Notes: generated by a model not told the origin, from the sequence alone. Shown: positions 1 through 8,379, counted from the stretch's first letter. The stretch: 64,000 nucleotides of DNA from Gemella sp. zg-570 (GCF_018866345.1 NZ_CP076443.1:1387501-1451500); one strand, 5' to 3'. Translations and numbers: made by a program.

Positions 1-115
1 TATTTCCTAAATAAAAAAATACAAGATAAGGTATATTGTGCTTAATAAATGCCTTTTTATCTTGTATCTTAAATAAATTTTGAATATCTTTTATAATTGC
101 ATTAACTATCTTCAC
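1..115 (-). CDS. VirD4-like conjugative coupling protein, N-terminus (partial)
   Basis: A GTG-started frame preceded by a clear AGGAGG site 6-7 bases upstream runs off the left edge of the window. The visible 38 residues end in a hydrophobic segment (NIPYLVFFYLGN) that resembles the first membrane helix of VirD4-like coupling ATPases of Tn1549/CD1115-type conjugative elements. In those elements virD4 follows a DUF3801/PcfB gene, as here. Such proteins couple the relaxosome to the mating channel at the membrane. Only the leader is visible, so the call rests mostly on gene order. Confidence 0.6.
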   Translation of the reverse strand, partial: MKIVNAIIKDIQNLFKIQDKKAFIKHNIPYLVFFYLGN

Positions 116-128
116 ATACTACCTCCTA

Positions 129-626
129 CTACAAACTCTGTTCTTTCTGCTTATTTTTAATCTTGTCTTTGTCGCTAAACATTGCTTTTGATTTTTCTTG
201 AAATTCCTTAATTTTTTTGATTGTCGATTCTTTCTTATCGTGTTTTTTCTCTGCATTTTTTATTGCCTTAGTAAATGCTTTTTCCATGACTTTTGTATCC
301 TTAGCTTGATAGAATACTGAGTATTCTTTAGTTTCTTTATCTTTCATCACAGAAAAATTAACACCATAACGATTTAATAGTTTTTTAAGTTCTTTTAATT
401 CTCCTTTAGAAATATTTAGACTTTCAAGTTGTCCTTTTTTTACCATTTGGCTTAGTGGTTTTGCATTTGATTTAAATTTATCATCAATAAATTTATCTAG
501 CTTTACTTTATTTTTATTTGCTTTACCCACGATAAGTTTTAGTGCTTTAATCACTTCACTTGCAGTTGCTTTTGTTATTTTCGTTTCAATGGTTATTAAC
601 TTATGCGTTAATTCTTCATTTATCAC
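129..626 (-). CDS. PcfB family (DUF3801) conjugation protein
   Basis: A 165-residue, lysine-rich protein of the size and composition of the PcfB/DUF3801 family. The N-terminal half has the conserved pattern ATASEVIKAL...KLDKF, and the middle has a QLESLNISKGELKELKKLLNRYGVNF stretch (around residues 66-92) typical of the family. PcfB is encoded in pCF10- and Tn1549-like elements and is thought to help recruit the relaxosome to the coupling protein. It lies between repA (upstream) and the virD4-like gene (downstream), which is the standard order, so this block is the edge of an integrative conjugative element. Confidence 0.85.
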   Translation of the reverse strand: MINEELTHKLITIETKITKATASEVIKALKLIVGKANKNKVKLDKFIDDKFKSNAKPLSQMVKKGQLESLNISKGELKELKKLLNRYGVNFSVMKDKETKEYSVFYQAKDTKVMEKAFTKAIKNAEKKHDKKESTIKKIKEFQEKSKAMFSDKDKIKNKQKEQSL

Positions 627-641
627 TTTATCCCTCCTTTA

Positions 642-1706
642 TCAGTGATTACAATCAAATCCCACTTTATTGGTATAGTAAGATTGAATTGTTGTTAGAA
701 TGTTATAGGCTGCTGTTAAGATAAAAGCCCTGATATTTCTAACTTCTGTATCATGATTTTTTAAAATTGTTACCAAGTGTTCTAAATGATCATATCTAAG
801 TTCTAAAAATCTTTCTCTAACAACGCTAGCTTTCATATTTATTTGATTTATTTTTATATAGTCATTATCGTCATATACCATAACATCTGCAAGAACTGTC
901 AGAATTTCATCTATCTCTTCTGCTCGGTAATGATTACCAACTTCTAAATGATCATAATAGCATGTGTTTTTTCTAAGTATTTCTAAATAGTCATGATAAC
1001 TTTTTTTATTTTCCATCCCTCCTTCTTTCCATATTTCTATATTGTTATCCTCATACTCTATATTTTTTTCTTGTGTTTGTGTCCATAATGGAATGATGGA
1101 AGGATTTGTAGAAATATCTGAAGTAATCTCTGTTGTATTCTTTGTAGTAATCTTTGGTAATGGTTGGGGCAAATTGCCATATTGCATCGGGGCATTTTGC
1201 ATAAATGCATTGGTGCAATTTGAACTATTGCATTGGTGGATTTTGCCCTTTTCCATTGGGGCATTTTGCCCTAATGCATTGGGCATTGTATTAAATTCTG
1301 TAAAGTTATCCACATTTTCTTGTAATATCTTTAGCTCTTCTTCTTTTTTCTTTTGTTCTATTTTTTGATATAATTCTATAAGTTTTTCATCATTTAATGT
1401 ATACCATTTTGTTTTATCTCTTGGGTCTTTATTGAAATTTCCACTTAGTAAGTAGCCTTGTTTTTCTAACTTAGCAAAAGTTCGTTTTACAGTATCAAAA
1501 CTCATATAGTCAAAATCATTTTCTTGCCATTTCCTAATTGAATTGTATGTCCAATATCTTCCCTCATAAAAGTTATTTCCAGTTTTTTTGTTTATTTCTA
1601 TCCAATAATTTATTTGTTGTAATATTAGTGCTTCATTTAATCCAATTTCTCTAGCAAGTGTTTTGTTTGCGATGATTGGATGTTCATCAAATAAATACAT
1701 ACTCAT
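642..1706 (-). CDS. repA: Replication initiator protein A (RepA_N family)
   Basis: A 354-residue initiator. Residues 1-110 form the RepA_N winged-helix region (FDEHPIIANKTLAREIGLNEALILQQINYW; WTYNSIRKWQ; KRTFAKLEKQGYL). The C-terminal third (HDYLEILRKNTCYYDHL onward) is the second conserved domain of the conjugative-element versions. The linker between them, about residues 136-182, is a repeated Q/N/P/M-rich segment encoded by a 23-bp DNA repeat array listed separately. In RepA_N replicons the origin lies inside the gene in this position, so this gene probably both encodes and contains its origin. ATG follows GAGGAGG. An alternative start is two codons downstream. Confidence 0.88.
   Translation of the reverse strand: MSMYLFDEHPIIANKTLAREIGLNEALILQQINYWIEINKKTGNNFYEGRYWTYNSIRKWQENDFDYMSFDTVKRTFAKLEKQGYLLSGNFNKDPRDKTKWYTLNDEKLIELYQKIEQKKKEEELKILQENVDNFTEFNTMPNALGQNAPMEKGKIHQCNSSNCTNAFMQNAPMQYGNLPQPLPKITTKNTTEITSDISTNPSIIPLWTQTQEKNIEYEDNNIEIWKEGGMENKKSYHDYLEILRKNTCYYDHLEVGNHYRAEEIDEILTVLADVMVYDDNDYIKINQINMKASVVRERFLELRYDHLEHLVTILKNHDTEVRNIRAFILTAAYNILTTIQSYYTNKVGFDCNH
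1161..1298. repeat. Six 23-bp iterons inside repA (candidate replication origin)
   Basis: Units begin at 1161, 1184, 1207, 1230, 1253 and 1276, each exactly 23 bp after the last. The common core on the plus strand is GCATTGGGGCATTTTGCCC, with drift at the edges and a truncated last unit. Because 23 is not a multiple of three the repeat appears in changing protein frames, which argues that the DNA rather than the peptide is conserved. Central, intragenic iterons are the known origin layout of RepA_N replicons. Confidence 0.7.
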
Positions 1707-1727
1707 TTTTACCTCCTCTTAAAAGAA

Positions 1728-1758
1728 AAAGACAAGCAGTCTTTATCTACTTGTCTTT
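1728..1758 (-). terminator. Hairpin terminator after the AlbA_2 gene
   Basis: Perfect 9-bp stem (AAAGACAAG with CTTGTCTTT) and a 13-base loop, followed on the minus strand by TTCTTTT. It separates the regulator gene upstream from repA downstream. Confidence 0.65.
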
Positions 1759-1777
1759 CGTTGGTTTATATATTTTT

Positions 1778-3103
1778 TTAGTTGTTTTTTAATTTCCAAT
1801 AACCTTTTTTTGAACTTCCGATATATTCTAATTTATTTTCTTTTTTTAGTTTTGCAAGTTCTCTTCTAATTGTAGATTTTGATAAACTCAATATATCTTT
1901 CATTTCATCTGCTGTTATCTGTGGATTATTTTTAATTAGTTGAATGATTTGTTCGCCTCTGTTAATAAATATTAATTTTTGGGTGTCATTTTGGGTGTCG
2001 TTTTGGGTGTCATTTTGAACTTCATAGTTACGATTAAACAATGTTACAATTATTCCATTATTTGAAATATAATATTCTGGTTGTTTTTTAAAATCTGCAT
2101 AATCTTCAAAAATTCTTCTAACTCCTGAAGCATAATTTTCAATAACATCAATTTTATCCAATGTGTTAACAATGATTTTATTTCTTTTAGCTACCATACC
2201 CATTTTTATATTTTCAAGTGTTAATCCATCAGGTAAACTTCCTGGTGAAAAAATTTGAACTCTATCATCATAAAATTCAATTTTTACATCACCACTTAAA
2301 GTGTAATCCCTATGACAATAACAATTTACTATCGCTTCTCTTAAAGCTCTTTTAGGAATATCTAAATATTCATCTCTATCAGGTTTGCCTGAAATTGTGA
2401 TTCGTTTTCTATTTGATAAACTAGCAAAATAAAGTATTTCATCTAATTGCTTTAAAATTGAACCTGTGAACTCTTTTTTATCAAGAAATACACTAACATC
2501 TCTTCCTTGAAATACTGCAAATTTACTAATTGTTGGATTTTGATCACTTAAAAGTAACGCAGCATTATTATATTTGTTATCTTTACCTATTAGAGATAAG
2601 GCATATACATCAAACTTAATACCTTTTTCTTTAAATCTATTTTCAATATATTCAAAAGTTAAATCATTTCTATCAATACTTATTGATTCAAAATCATTTG
2701 AAGAATGTTGTCTAATCATTCTTTGTATTTCATCAAAGCTAGCTACTCTTTTTGTGCTACCAACTCTAATAAAAACACCTTTAGAATTAAAACCTTCACC
2801 ATCTTTATAAAAATATGGTTTATCTTTACCTTCTAATATTCTAATCTTAAAAGGTACTTCATTTGGATGAATATAAATTAAGTTGGTAGCATCAGGGCTA
2901 AAAGCATTAACAACCCAATTAGATAATATTTGTTCCCATTCTTGTTGCTTATTTTCTATTAATGACCTATTTATAGTACCATCATCATTTACTCCTAAAT
3001 GAACTTCTCCACCTTCGCTGTTTAAGAAAGATACTATTTCAGCTTTTAGTTTGTTTTGTTTTTCTGGAATATCAATTTTATATTCAATTCTACTATCTTC
3101 CAT
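1778..3103 (-). CDS. AlbA_2/Schlafen-type ATP-binding putative transcriptional regulator
   Basis: A 441-residue protein. Residues 1-130 match the AlbA_2 (Schlafen AlbA) domain: EDSRIEYK at the start, then FLNSEGGEVHLGVNDDG. The middle (LREAIVNCYCHRDYTLSGDVKIEFYDDRVQIFSPGSLPDGLT) is the GHKL-like ATP-binding C-terminal HATPase region of this family. Residues about 365-380 contain three tandem QNDT repeats, and the last 65 residues form a DeoR-like winged helix (TADEMKDILSLSKSTIRRELAKLKKEN). It is a putative regulator of unknown target. A long palindrome 20 bp upstream could be its own operator. ATG has an AAGGAGG site. Confidence 0.8.
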   Translation of the reverse strand: MEDSRIEYKIDIPEKQNKLKAEIVSFLNSEGGEVHLGVNDDGTINRSLIENKQQEWEQILSNWVVNAFSPDATNLIYIHPNEVPFKIRILEGKDKPYFYKDGEGFNSKGVFIRVGSTKRVASFDEIQRMIRQHSSNDFESISIDRNDLTFEYIENRFKEKGIKFDVYALSLIGKDNKYNNAALLLSDQNPTISKFAVFQGRDVSVFLDKKEFTGSILKQLDEILYFASLSNRKRITISGKPDRDEYLDIPKRALREAIVNCYCHRDYTLSGDVKIEFYDDRVQIFSPGSLPDGLTLENIKMGMVAKRNKIIVNTLDKIDVIENYASGVRRIFEDYADFKKQPEYYISNNGIIVTLFNRNYEVQNDTQNDTQNDTQKLIFINRGEQIIQLIKNNPQITADEMKDILSLSKSTIRRELAKLKKENKLEYIGSSKKGYWKLKNN

Positions 3104-3122
3104 ATATCCTCCTTATTTAGGT

Positions 3123-3176
3123 TCTATGTGTTGTTTACAATCATATAATATCATATGACTCTAAACAACACATAGA
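3123..3176. promoter_or_regulatory. 54-bp dyad upstream of the AlbA_2 regulator (candidate operator)
   Basis: Two perfect 15-bp arms, TCTATGTGTTGTTTA at 3123-3137 and its reverse complement at 3162-3176, enclose an inner inverted repeat TCATAT...ATATGA. The dyad ends 20 bp from the regulator start codon. This is typical of an autoregulatory site, but it could also be a recombinase-binding site near the end of the conjugative element. Confidence 0.55.
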
Positions 3177-4132
3177 TTATTACTTACTTGAGTTTTAATA
3201 TTTTGTAGAATCACTAAAACCCTTGATTTTATTAGACTTTTTACCACTAACATAATTATGACATAAAACCCTGCGAAAAAGTCGAGGATGGTTGCATTAA
3301 TGAATTCTTTTTTAATAAAACTTATTAAATATTTTATTAGTGATGTTGGCTTAGAATAGTTAAATACATCTTCTAATTCCAAATTAAGTAACTTAGATAA
3401 CTCATCACTTGCATCTTCATTTGTACCAACCCCATTATCAGAATTTATCAGACTTGATGGAGTTTTAAATTTTTCATCTTGATTATGTCGTAATACATTA
3501 AATCCAAATTTAGAAGATAACTCTACAAATGTTCCTTGATTTAATTCGTTATCTAAAAAATCTTGCGTCCACACAAACCGACCATTCACTAACAACTCAC
3601 TTATAACAATACTATCTTTTACTATAAAATCATTTAAAAATTCAACTCCTGTGTTACCACTAGTATATTTTCCCTTTTTGTATTCACCATCTTTTAACTT
3701 TGTTTTTATGGTGTATTTAGAAAATTTAAGCATTTTTAATGAATTAGTTCTTTTTACAATAGGTTGCATTTTATTAGAATACGCATCTTCTCCAAAAAAT
3801 TTTATTCTTTCATTAGAGGTATAACATAGTACATATTCTGTCATTTTTCTAATTTTTTTATTAAGAAAAGAACCTTTTTTCTTTCTGACCCAAATAAAGT
3901 GTCCTACATAATTTTCTTCCCCAAACACTTCATCACAAAGTAATTTTAGTTGTGCTTGTTCGTTATCATCAATAGAGATGAAAATAACACCCTCATCACT
4001 TAAAAGTTCTCTGGCAATTTCAAGTCTTTGTTCCATAAAGGATAGCCATTTGCTATGTGAATAACCGTCTGTTTTATCAACAAAGCTGTCGTTATAAATG
4101 AAGTCTTTATTCCCAGTGTTATAAGGTGGGTC
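3161..4132 (-). pseudogene. mod: Type III restriction-modification methyltransferase (Mod), central fragment
   Basis: From the attL dinucleotide the frame reads (D)PPYNTGNKDFIYNDSFVD, the catalytic motif IV of beta-class N6-adenine Mod proteins. It continues through WLSFMEQRLEIARELLSDEGVIFISIDDNE, also typical of Mod, and ends its family match at ATILDFFAG, the first half of AdoMet-binding motif I. After base 3269 the protein (FYVIIMLVV...) no longer resembles Mod, so the 3' part was lost or displaced by the left-hand element. The 5' part lies at 49,942-50,273. The fragment has no start of its own and is certainly non-functional. Confidence 0.88.
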
Positions 4133-4158
4133 TGTTCCCGAGCTGTTTTTGATACAAT
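4131..4158. other. attL of the prophage
   Basis: Core dinucleotide TC at 4131-4132, then 17 bp of phage DNA, then TGATACAAT at 4150-4158. At the right end the mirror arm ATTGTATCA lies exactly 17 bp before a TC. Left of the core, the sequence is mod from its DPPYNTG codons. A 2-bp core flanked by symmetric arms is the hallmark of large serine recombinases. The position is 175 bp from the end of a recombinase gene. Confidence 0.85.
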
Positions 4159-4275
4159 TCAACGTTTGTCTTTTTATACCCTATTAACGATGAACCTAGT
4201 GGGTGCATTATTTAACGTTAAAAAACACCTAAACAGATTATCCAGGTGAGCATGCCATATCCTTCTATAAACGAC

Positions 4276-4305
4276 AAAATTCCTCATCAAATGACGAGGA
4301 ATTTT
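4276..4305 (-). terminator. Terminator after the recombinase genes
   Basis: A stem AAAATTCCTC / GAGGAATTTT with a 10-base loop abuts the stop codon of the second recombinase. The run of T on the minus strand comes from the stem itself. It would isolate the recombinases from attL and mod. Confidence 0.6.
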
Positions 4306-4306
4306 A

Positions 4307-5896
4307 CTAATTTTCTATTTTTATTTGTGTTCCATATTTAAAAACAACTATTACTTTTTTATCTCTATCTACTTCTAAGTATTCAACTAAACTTCCCCAC
4401 ATGCTTGCATCAAAGTCTTTTATGATATCATCTATTTGTTCCAAGTTTTGAATAAACACCGTTAACTTTTCAAACTTTGCCTTCCTTTTAGTCATAAGTA
4501 TTTCGAGTTCATCATAGCGTTCTTTTTTCAAGTTATAACTCATTATTAGTTGATTGTACTGAACTTGATAACTTTCTTGATTTTGAACTACTCTGGCATT
4601 TCTATCAATCATCTCTTGAATTTGTACAACTAAGGCTTCTAATTCATTATGAAGTTCTTGTTTCTCTACTTTTAAATGACCCATATTACATAAAGTTTCT
4701 TGAACTAGTTTAATATTTTCTATAACTTCTTCTCTATCTGCTGTCAAAGAATTTATCGCTTTGATAAAATACAATTTAATTTCATCTTCTGTTAAATGTG
4801 GTGTCCTACATTTCTTGCTACCTTTGAACTTATGATTACACTGATAAATTTTCTTTTTATAAAGACTAGTAGAATGCCATACTTTTGCACCAAACCAATT
4901 TCCACATTCTGCACATTTTACCTTATTTGAAAAAATGCTTACTCCACTGTATCGTGTACTTTTCTTAACACATCGTTTTTTCAATTCTTCTTGCACCAAG
5001 TCAAATACTGGTGGACTAATAATTGCCTCATGATTTCCTTCAACATAGTACTGTGGCACTTCTCCTTCATTTTTCTTCTTTTTTTTACTCAAGTAATCTA
5101 CCGTGAACTCCTTTTGTAGCAGTGCATCTCCTTTGTACTTTTCATTTGAAAGCATACGTCTTATCGTGCCTTGATTCCATCTATCTTTTCCTCCAGGTGA
5201 TTTAATTTCTTTTTTCGTTAAATATACCGCAATACTATGTGGTGTCATTCCTTGTAAAAATAATCCGAATATTTGTCTCACTATCTCTGCTTGTTCATGA
5301 TTGACTAATATGTTACCCTCCTTTCCTTTTTCAAAACCTAAAACTCTTGAATAAGGAATAGTCACTTTGCCATCAGCCATTCTTTTACGCTTACCCCATG
5401 TGACATTCTCTGAAATAGATCGACTTTCTTCTTGAGCGAGTGATGACATAATAGTAATAAGTAATTCTCCCTTACTATCAAATGTCCAAATTGATTCTTT
5501 TTCAAAATAAACTTCTGTTCCGTTTTCTTTTAACTTTCGAATAGTTGAAAGACTATCCACTGTATTTCTTGCAAACCTACTAACTGATTTGGTGACGATT
5601 AAATCGATTTCTCCATTTAATGCATCCTCTATCATCTTATTAAAACCCTCTCGCTTTCTAGTAGTGGTGGCTGATATCCCTTCATCCGTATAAACATTGA
5701 CAAACTCCCAATCATCTCTACCTTTAATGTAATTTGTGTAATAAGCCACCTGTGTTTCATAACTAGTCTGTTGCTCATCACTATCAGTTGATACACGGGC
5801 ATACCCTGCAACCTTTCTTTTTTTCACATCATTGATTGGCTTGAAATGATAAGGATTTATCGTTGCAGGTATAGTAGTTACTTTCTTGTTGACCAT
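4307..5896 (-). CDS. Large serine recombinase (attL-proximal)
   Basis: A 529-residue recombinase. Residues 28-170 are the resolvase catalytic domain (AGYARVSTDSDEQQTSYETQ, with the nucleophile serine in QTSYETQ; then TKSVSRFARNTVDSL). A recombinase domain follows (GMTPHSIAVYLTKKEIKSPGGKDRWNQGTIRRMLSNEKYKGDALLQK), then a zinc beta-ribbon (KVKCAECGNWFGAK...YQCN...KKCRT) and a coiled-coil C-terminus. This is the full length expected for integrases that use a 2-bp core, and the gene lies beside attL. It overlaps the upstream recombinase gene by 19 bp, so the two are translationally coupled and may act together. Confidence 0.93.
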   Translation of the reverse strand: MVNKKVTTIPATINPYHFKPINDVKKRKVAGYARVSTDSDEQQTSYETQVAYYTNYIKGRDDWEFVNVYTDEGISATTTRKREGFNKMIEDALNGEIDLIVTKSVSRFARNTVDSLSTIRKLKENGTEVYFEKESIWTFDSKGELLITIMSSLAQEESRSISENVTWGKRKRMADGKVTIPYSRVLGFEKGKEGNILVNHEQAEIVRQIFGLFLQGMTPHSIAVYLTKKEIKSPGGKDRWNQGTIRRMLSNEKYKGDALLQKEFTVDYLSKKKKKNEGEVPQYYVEGNHEAIISPPVFDLVQEELKKRCVKKSTRYSGVSIFSNKVKCAECGNWFGAKVWHSTSLYKKKIYQCNHKFKGSKKCRTPHLTEDEIKLYFIKAINSLTADREEVIENIKLVQETLCNMGHLKVEKQELHNELEALVVQIQEMIDRNARVVQNQESYQVQYNQLIMSYNLKKERYDELEILMTKRKAKFEKLTVFIQNLEQIDDIIKDFDASMWGSLVEYLEVDRDKKVIVVFKYGTQIKIEN

Positions 5897-7647
5897 TTTT
5901 TCTCTCTCCTTACCTTTTTCATCAGTTCACTTTGTTTTAATCGTTCTTCATCAGTCCATACTCTTGGATTTTGTTTCTGATTTTTTCTTCTTTCTTCAGA
6001 CCAAGGTATAAACGGACGTTTTTCTTTATACACCCTTGTTTCTTCAATACCGTTTTTCAAAAGTATTGTCACTTTATTATCATTGATAAAAATTCGTTGT
6101 ACCTTATCATCCATTGTCTTTTCATCAAAAGATTCGATATTTAACACATCACAAATAATTCTTTCTAAAGTATATTGTTTTATACTTGTATTTTGACAAA
6201 TGGTAGATTTCGTATTACAGTACATTCGTCTTTCATAAACTCCTGTTGTCAAAGTGCGCCCTTGACTACGATATGGATTAGCACACTTACCACATTCAAC
6301 AAGTCCTGTAAATGGTGTTGCATTATAAGTTCTTTTATACTGATGCTTATCCCGTCTTTGTTTTGATAATTGTTCTCTTATTTCCTTTGTATAATATGAA
6401 CTTCTATCTTTTTCTCTGTAAGGTTTTTCAAGAACATGCCCATCGTTTTTATAAACGATTATCTTCTCTTTTTTGATAATTTCAATGTAATCTATTTTTT
6501 CTTCTATTAACTTATCATCGATTACTTTAACACCTAATGCCTCTTGGAGTATCTCTTTTAAAATACCTTCTCTAATTTCTCCTGTTTGACAATTTGCTTT
6601 TTTGCCCGCTTTTCGATTAGCACATAACCAAGTATAAACTTTAGCTTCTTTTTGGTTTCTGATAGCCCTTTGGAAATTTTTTTGGCAATGTACACATCTA
6701 ATTTTACTCGTTAATGCAGTCGTATTAATAGAAGGATTACCAATCGCCCCTGCATTTCTTCTTCTTTTCATTTCAGTCTCAACTTTTTTGAAATCTTCCA
6801 TTGAAATAATCGCTTCGTGTGTATTTTCAACAAAGTACTGAGGAAGTTCTCCGCGGTTTTTTCTAGTCTTGCCTGAAATTGGATCTACAACATATTCTTT
6901 TTGAAAAAGTAAATTTCCTGTATAGTGAATGTTAGTGAGTATCACTTTGATATTAGAATCTACCCACCTATAACCTTTTCTTGTCTTAATTCCCTCTACA
7001 TCAAACATTTTTTCTATTTGTAGTCTCGATTTTCCTGAAAGATATTCTTTATAGATTCTTCTAACAATTTTTGCTTCATCTTCAATGATGACTAAGTGTT
7101 CTCCTTCCCACCTATATCCATAAATACTAAATTTCCCATTAGGTATGCCTTGCTTAAAACGTTTAATTGTTCCCCATTTTACATTTTCTGAAATAGAACG
7201 ACTTTCTTCTTGTGCAAATGAAGCAAGTATCGAAAGCATCAATTCTCCATCTCCACTCAAAGATTGGATGTTTTCTTTTTCAAACCATACTTCAATTCCT
7301 AGAGATTTTAATTCTCTAACTACATTTAATAAATCAACCGTATTCCGTGCAAAACGTTGGATTGACTTTGTTAGAATTAAATCAATTTTTCCTCGCTTGC
7401 AATCTTCCATCATTCTTTTAAATTCCACTCTTTTTTCAATACTTGTACCCGTTATTCCTAAATCAGCATAAACACCTACATACTCCCATTCAGGATTTTC
7501 TTGAATAAGATTATTGTAATAACTAATTTGTGTGGATAATGAATGTCTTAACCTATCTGTATCCATCGAAACACGCGCATAAGCTGCCACTTTAATTTTT
7601 GGTTTTATCAGTAGTTTACTGGTATTTATTTTGGTAATTTTTGCCAT
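5878..7647 (-). CDS. Large serine recombinase with two zinc ribbons
   Basis: A 589-residue paralogue. The catalytic domain spans residues 19-160 (VAAYARVSMDTDRLRHSLSTQ, serine aligned with the nucleophile; TKSIQRFARNTVDLLNVV; SLAQEESRSISENVKWG-type motif present as SFAQEESRSISENVKWG). A recombinase domain and two Cys4 ribbons follow (IRCVHCQKNF...CANRKAG and LVECGKCANPY...YCNTKST). It ends in a basic tail. It is upstream of and overlaps the other recombinase. A 39-bp promoter-like box (family 2) lies just upstream. Pairs of this kind may divide integration and excision, or both may be needed for one reaction; the sequence does not say which. Confidence 0.93.
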   Translation of the reverse strand: MAKITKINTSKLLIKPKIKVAAYARVSMDTDRLRHSLSTQISYYNNLIQENPEWEYVGVYADLGITGTSIEKRVEFKRMMEDCKRGKIDLILTKSIQRFARNTVDLLNVVRELKSLGIEVWFEKENIQSLSGDGELMLSILASFAQEESRSISENVKWGTIKRFKQGIPNGKFSIYGYRWEGEHLVIIEDEAKIVRRIYKEYLSGKSRLQIEKMFDVEGIKTRKGYRWVDSNIKVILTNIHYTGNLLFQKEYVVDPISGKTRKNRGELPQYFVENTHEAIISMEDFKKVETEMKRRRNAGAIGNPSINTTALTSKIRCVHCQKNFQRAIRNQKEAKVYTWLCANRKAGKKANCQTGEIREGILKEILQEALGVKVIDDKLIEEKIDYIEIIKKEKIIVYKNDGHVLEKPYREKDRSSYYTKEIREQLSKQRRDKHQYKRTYNATPFTGLVECGKCANPYRSQGRTLTTGVYERRMYCNTKSTICQNTSIKQYTLERIICDVLNIESFDEKTMDDKVQRIFINDNKVTILLKNGIEETRVYKEKRPFIPWSEERRKNQKQNPRVWTDEERLKQSELMKKVRREKKWSTRK

Positions 7648-7665
7648 GAAATACTCCTTTCTTCG

Positions 7666-7704
7666 TTTCTATATACATCACTCTAAAAGGCTATAAAGTC
7701 AAGT
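7666..7704 (-). promoter_or_regulatory. Family-2 39-bp promoter-like box, copy 1
   Basis: Minus strand: ACTTGAC, 9 bases, CTTTTAGAGTGAT, then GTATATAG. The core TTTAGAGTGA and the -35-like TTGA are shared, at the same spacing, with boxes at 24,336, 24,788 and 25,281. It precedes the recombinase operon and overlaps the stop of the small gene upstream. Confidence 0.6.
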
Positions 7705-7869
7705 CAATTGCGAGAATAATACACTAATTTCAGGATGATATTTTTCTTTAAATATTTGCTCCATCTTTTGAAATTCCTCTTTAGTAATTAACTTTTGTTG
7801 ATGTAATTTTTTTAGTGTCATCATTGTTGTCTGATACAATCTTTCGTTTTTATACTCTATTTTAATCAT
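7699..7869 (-). CDS. Small SHOCT-like protein of the integration module
   Basis: A 56-residue protein: N-terminal RLYQTTMMTLKKLHQQKLITKEEFQKMEQIF resembles the short helical (SHOCT-like) domain of small proteins that sit just upstream of large serine recombinases in Firmicutes prophages. The last eight bases of the upstream HTH gene overlap its start. Size and position would fit an accessory factor such as a recombination directionality factor, but that is only inferred. Confidence 0.6.
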   Translation of the reverse strand: MIKIEYKNERLYQTTMMTLKKLHQQKLITKEEFQKMEQIFKEKYHPEISVLFSQLT

Positions 7870-8272
7870 GATGAACGCCTCTAAAACGATACTCTATATA
7901 ACATTCATGACTACAGTATTTACGGTTTTTATTTCCATACACTTCAAATGTTTTTCTACAATTTAGACACTTACATTTATAGATGGCTTTTCGTTTCACT
8001 AAATCAAGATGATTATTCCACCAACTATTTCTACACTTATTACAACAAAATCTTTTTACTTTTCTTCCTTTTACTTGTTGTATATAGGCATGACACTGTT
8101 CGCATTTAGTTTTAGTCAGATGATTATCTTGCAAATTCCCTATGGTTACATTGTTTCTTCTGCAAAAAGACTTAATCGTATTTACTGATATATTTAATTG
8201 ATTAGCTATTTTTGTATAACCTAGTCCTTGATTTCGTAATTGGATAATTTTTGTTTGTGTTAATTGATTCAT
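7862..8272 (-). CDS. HTH and zinc-finger protein of the integration module
   Basis: A 136-residue protein from the ATG at 8272, chosen because AGGAGG sits 7 bases upstream; a longer frame from 8299 has no such site. Residues 1-42 are a helix-turn-helix (TKIIQLRNQGLGYTKIANQLNISVNTIKSFCRRNN). Three Cys-rich knuckles follow (KCEQC, RFCCNKC, YKCKCLNC...KYCSHEC). It is the first gene of the unit leading into the two recombinases and lies directly behind repeat copy A, so it may regulate integration or excision. Confidence 0.75.
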   Translation of the reverse strand: MNQLTQTKIIQLRNQGLGYTKIANQLNISVNTIKSFCRRNNVTIGNLQDNHLTKTKCEQCHAYIQQVKGRKVKRFCCNKCRNSWWNNHLDLVKRKAIYKCKCLNCRKTFEVYGNKNRKYCSHECYIEYRFRGVHHD

Positions 8273-8285
8273 CGTTATTCCTCCT

Positions 8286-8324
8286 ACATCTATAGGCAAA
8301 GAATTTTATTCAAAATGAACCCCC
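8286..8324 (-). promoter_or_regulatory. Family-1 39-bp repeat, copy A (candidate phage promoter)
   Basis: Plus strand begins ACATCTATAGGCAAAGAA and ends AAAATGAACCCCC, with eight variable bases between. Two more copies occur at 36,132 and 40,697. Each lies ahead of a minus-strand gene, and two follow a terminator. On the minus strand TATAGA could serve as a -10 element, while the conserved GGGGGTTCATTTT has no match to a normal -35. Confidence 0.6.
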
Positions 8325-8330
8325 ATAAAC

Positions 8331-8372
8331 AAAAAAAGACCTATCGCAGACTAAAAAATCTACGATAGACCT
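8331..8372 (-). terminator. Terminator after the lysis genes
   Basis: A 14-bp stem (AGGTCTATCGTAGA with TCTGCGATAGGTCT, three wobble pairs), 8-base loop and a run of seven T on the minus strand. It ends the late operon after the endolysin gene. Confidence 0.9.
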
Positions 8373-8379
8373 TAAAAAT

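Noticed and set aside
3123-3176. Palindrome as the terminal inverted repeats of an insertion sequence.
   Set aside because: Only about 24 bp separate the arms, and there is no transposase or target duplication.
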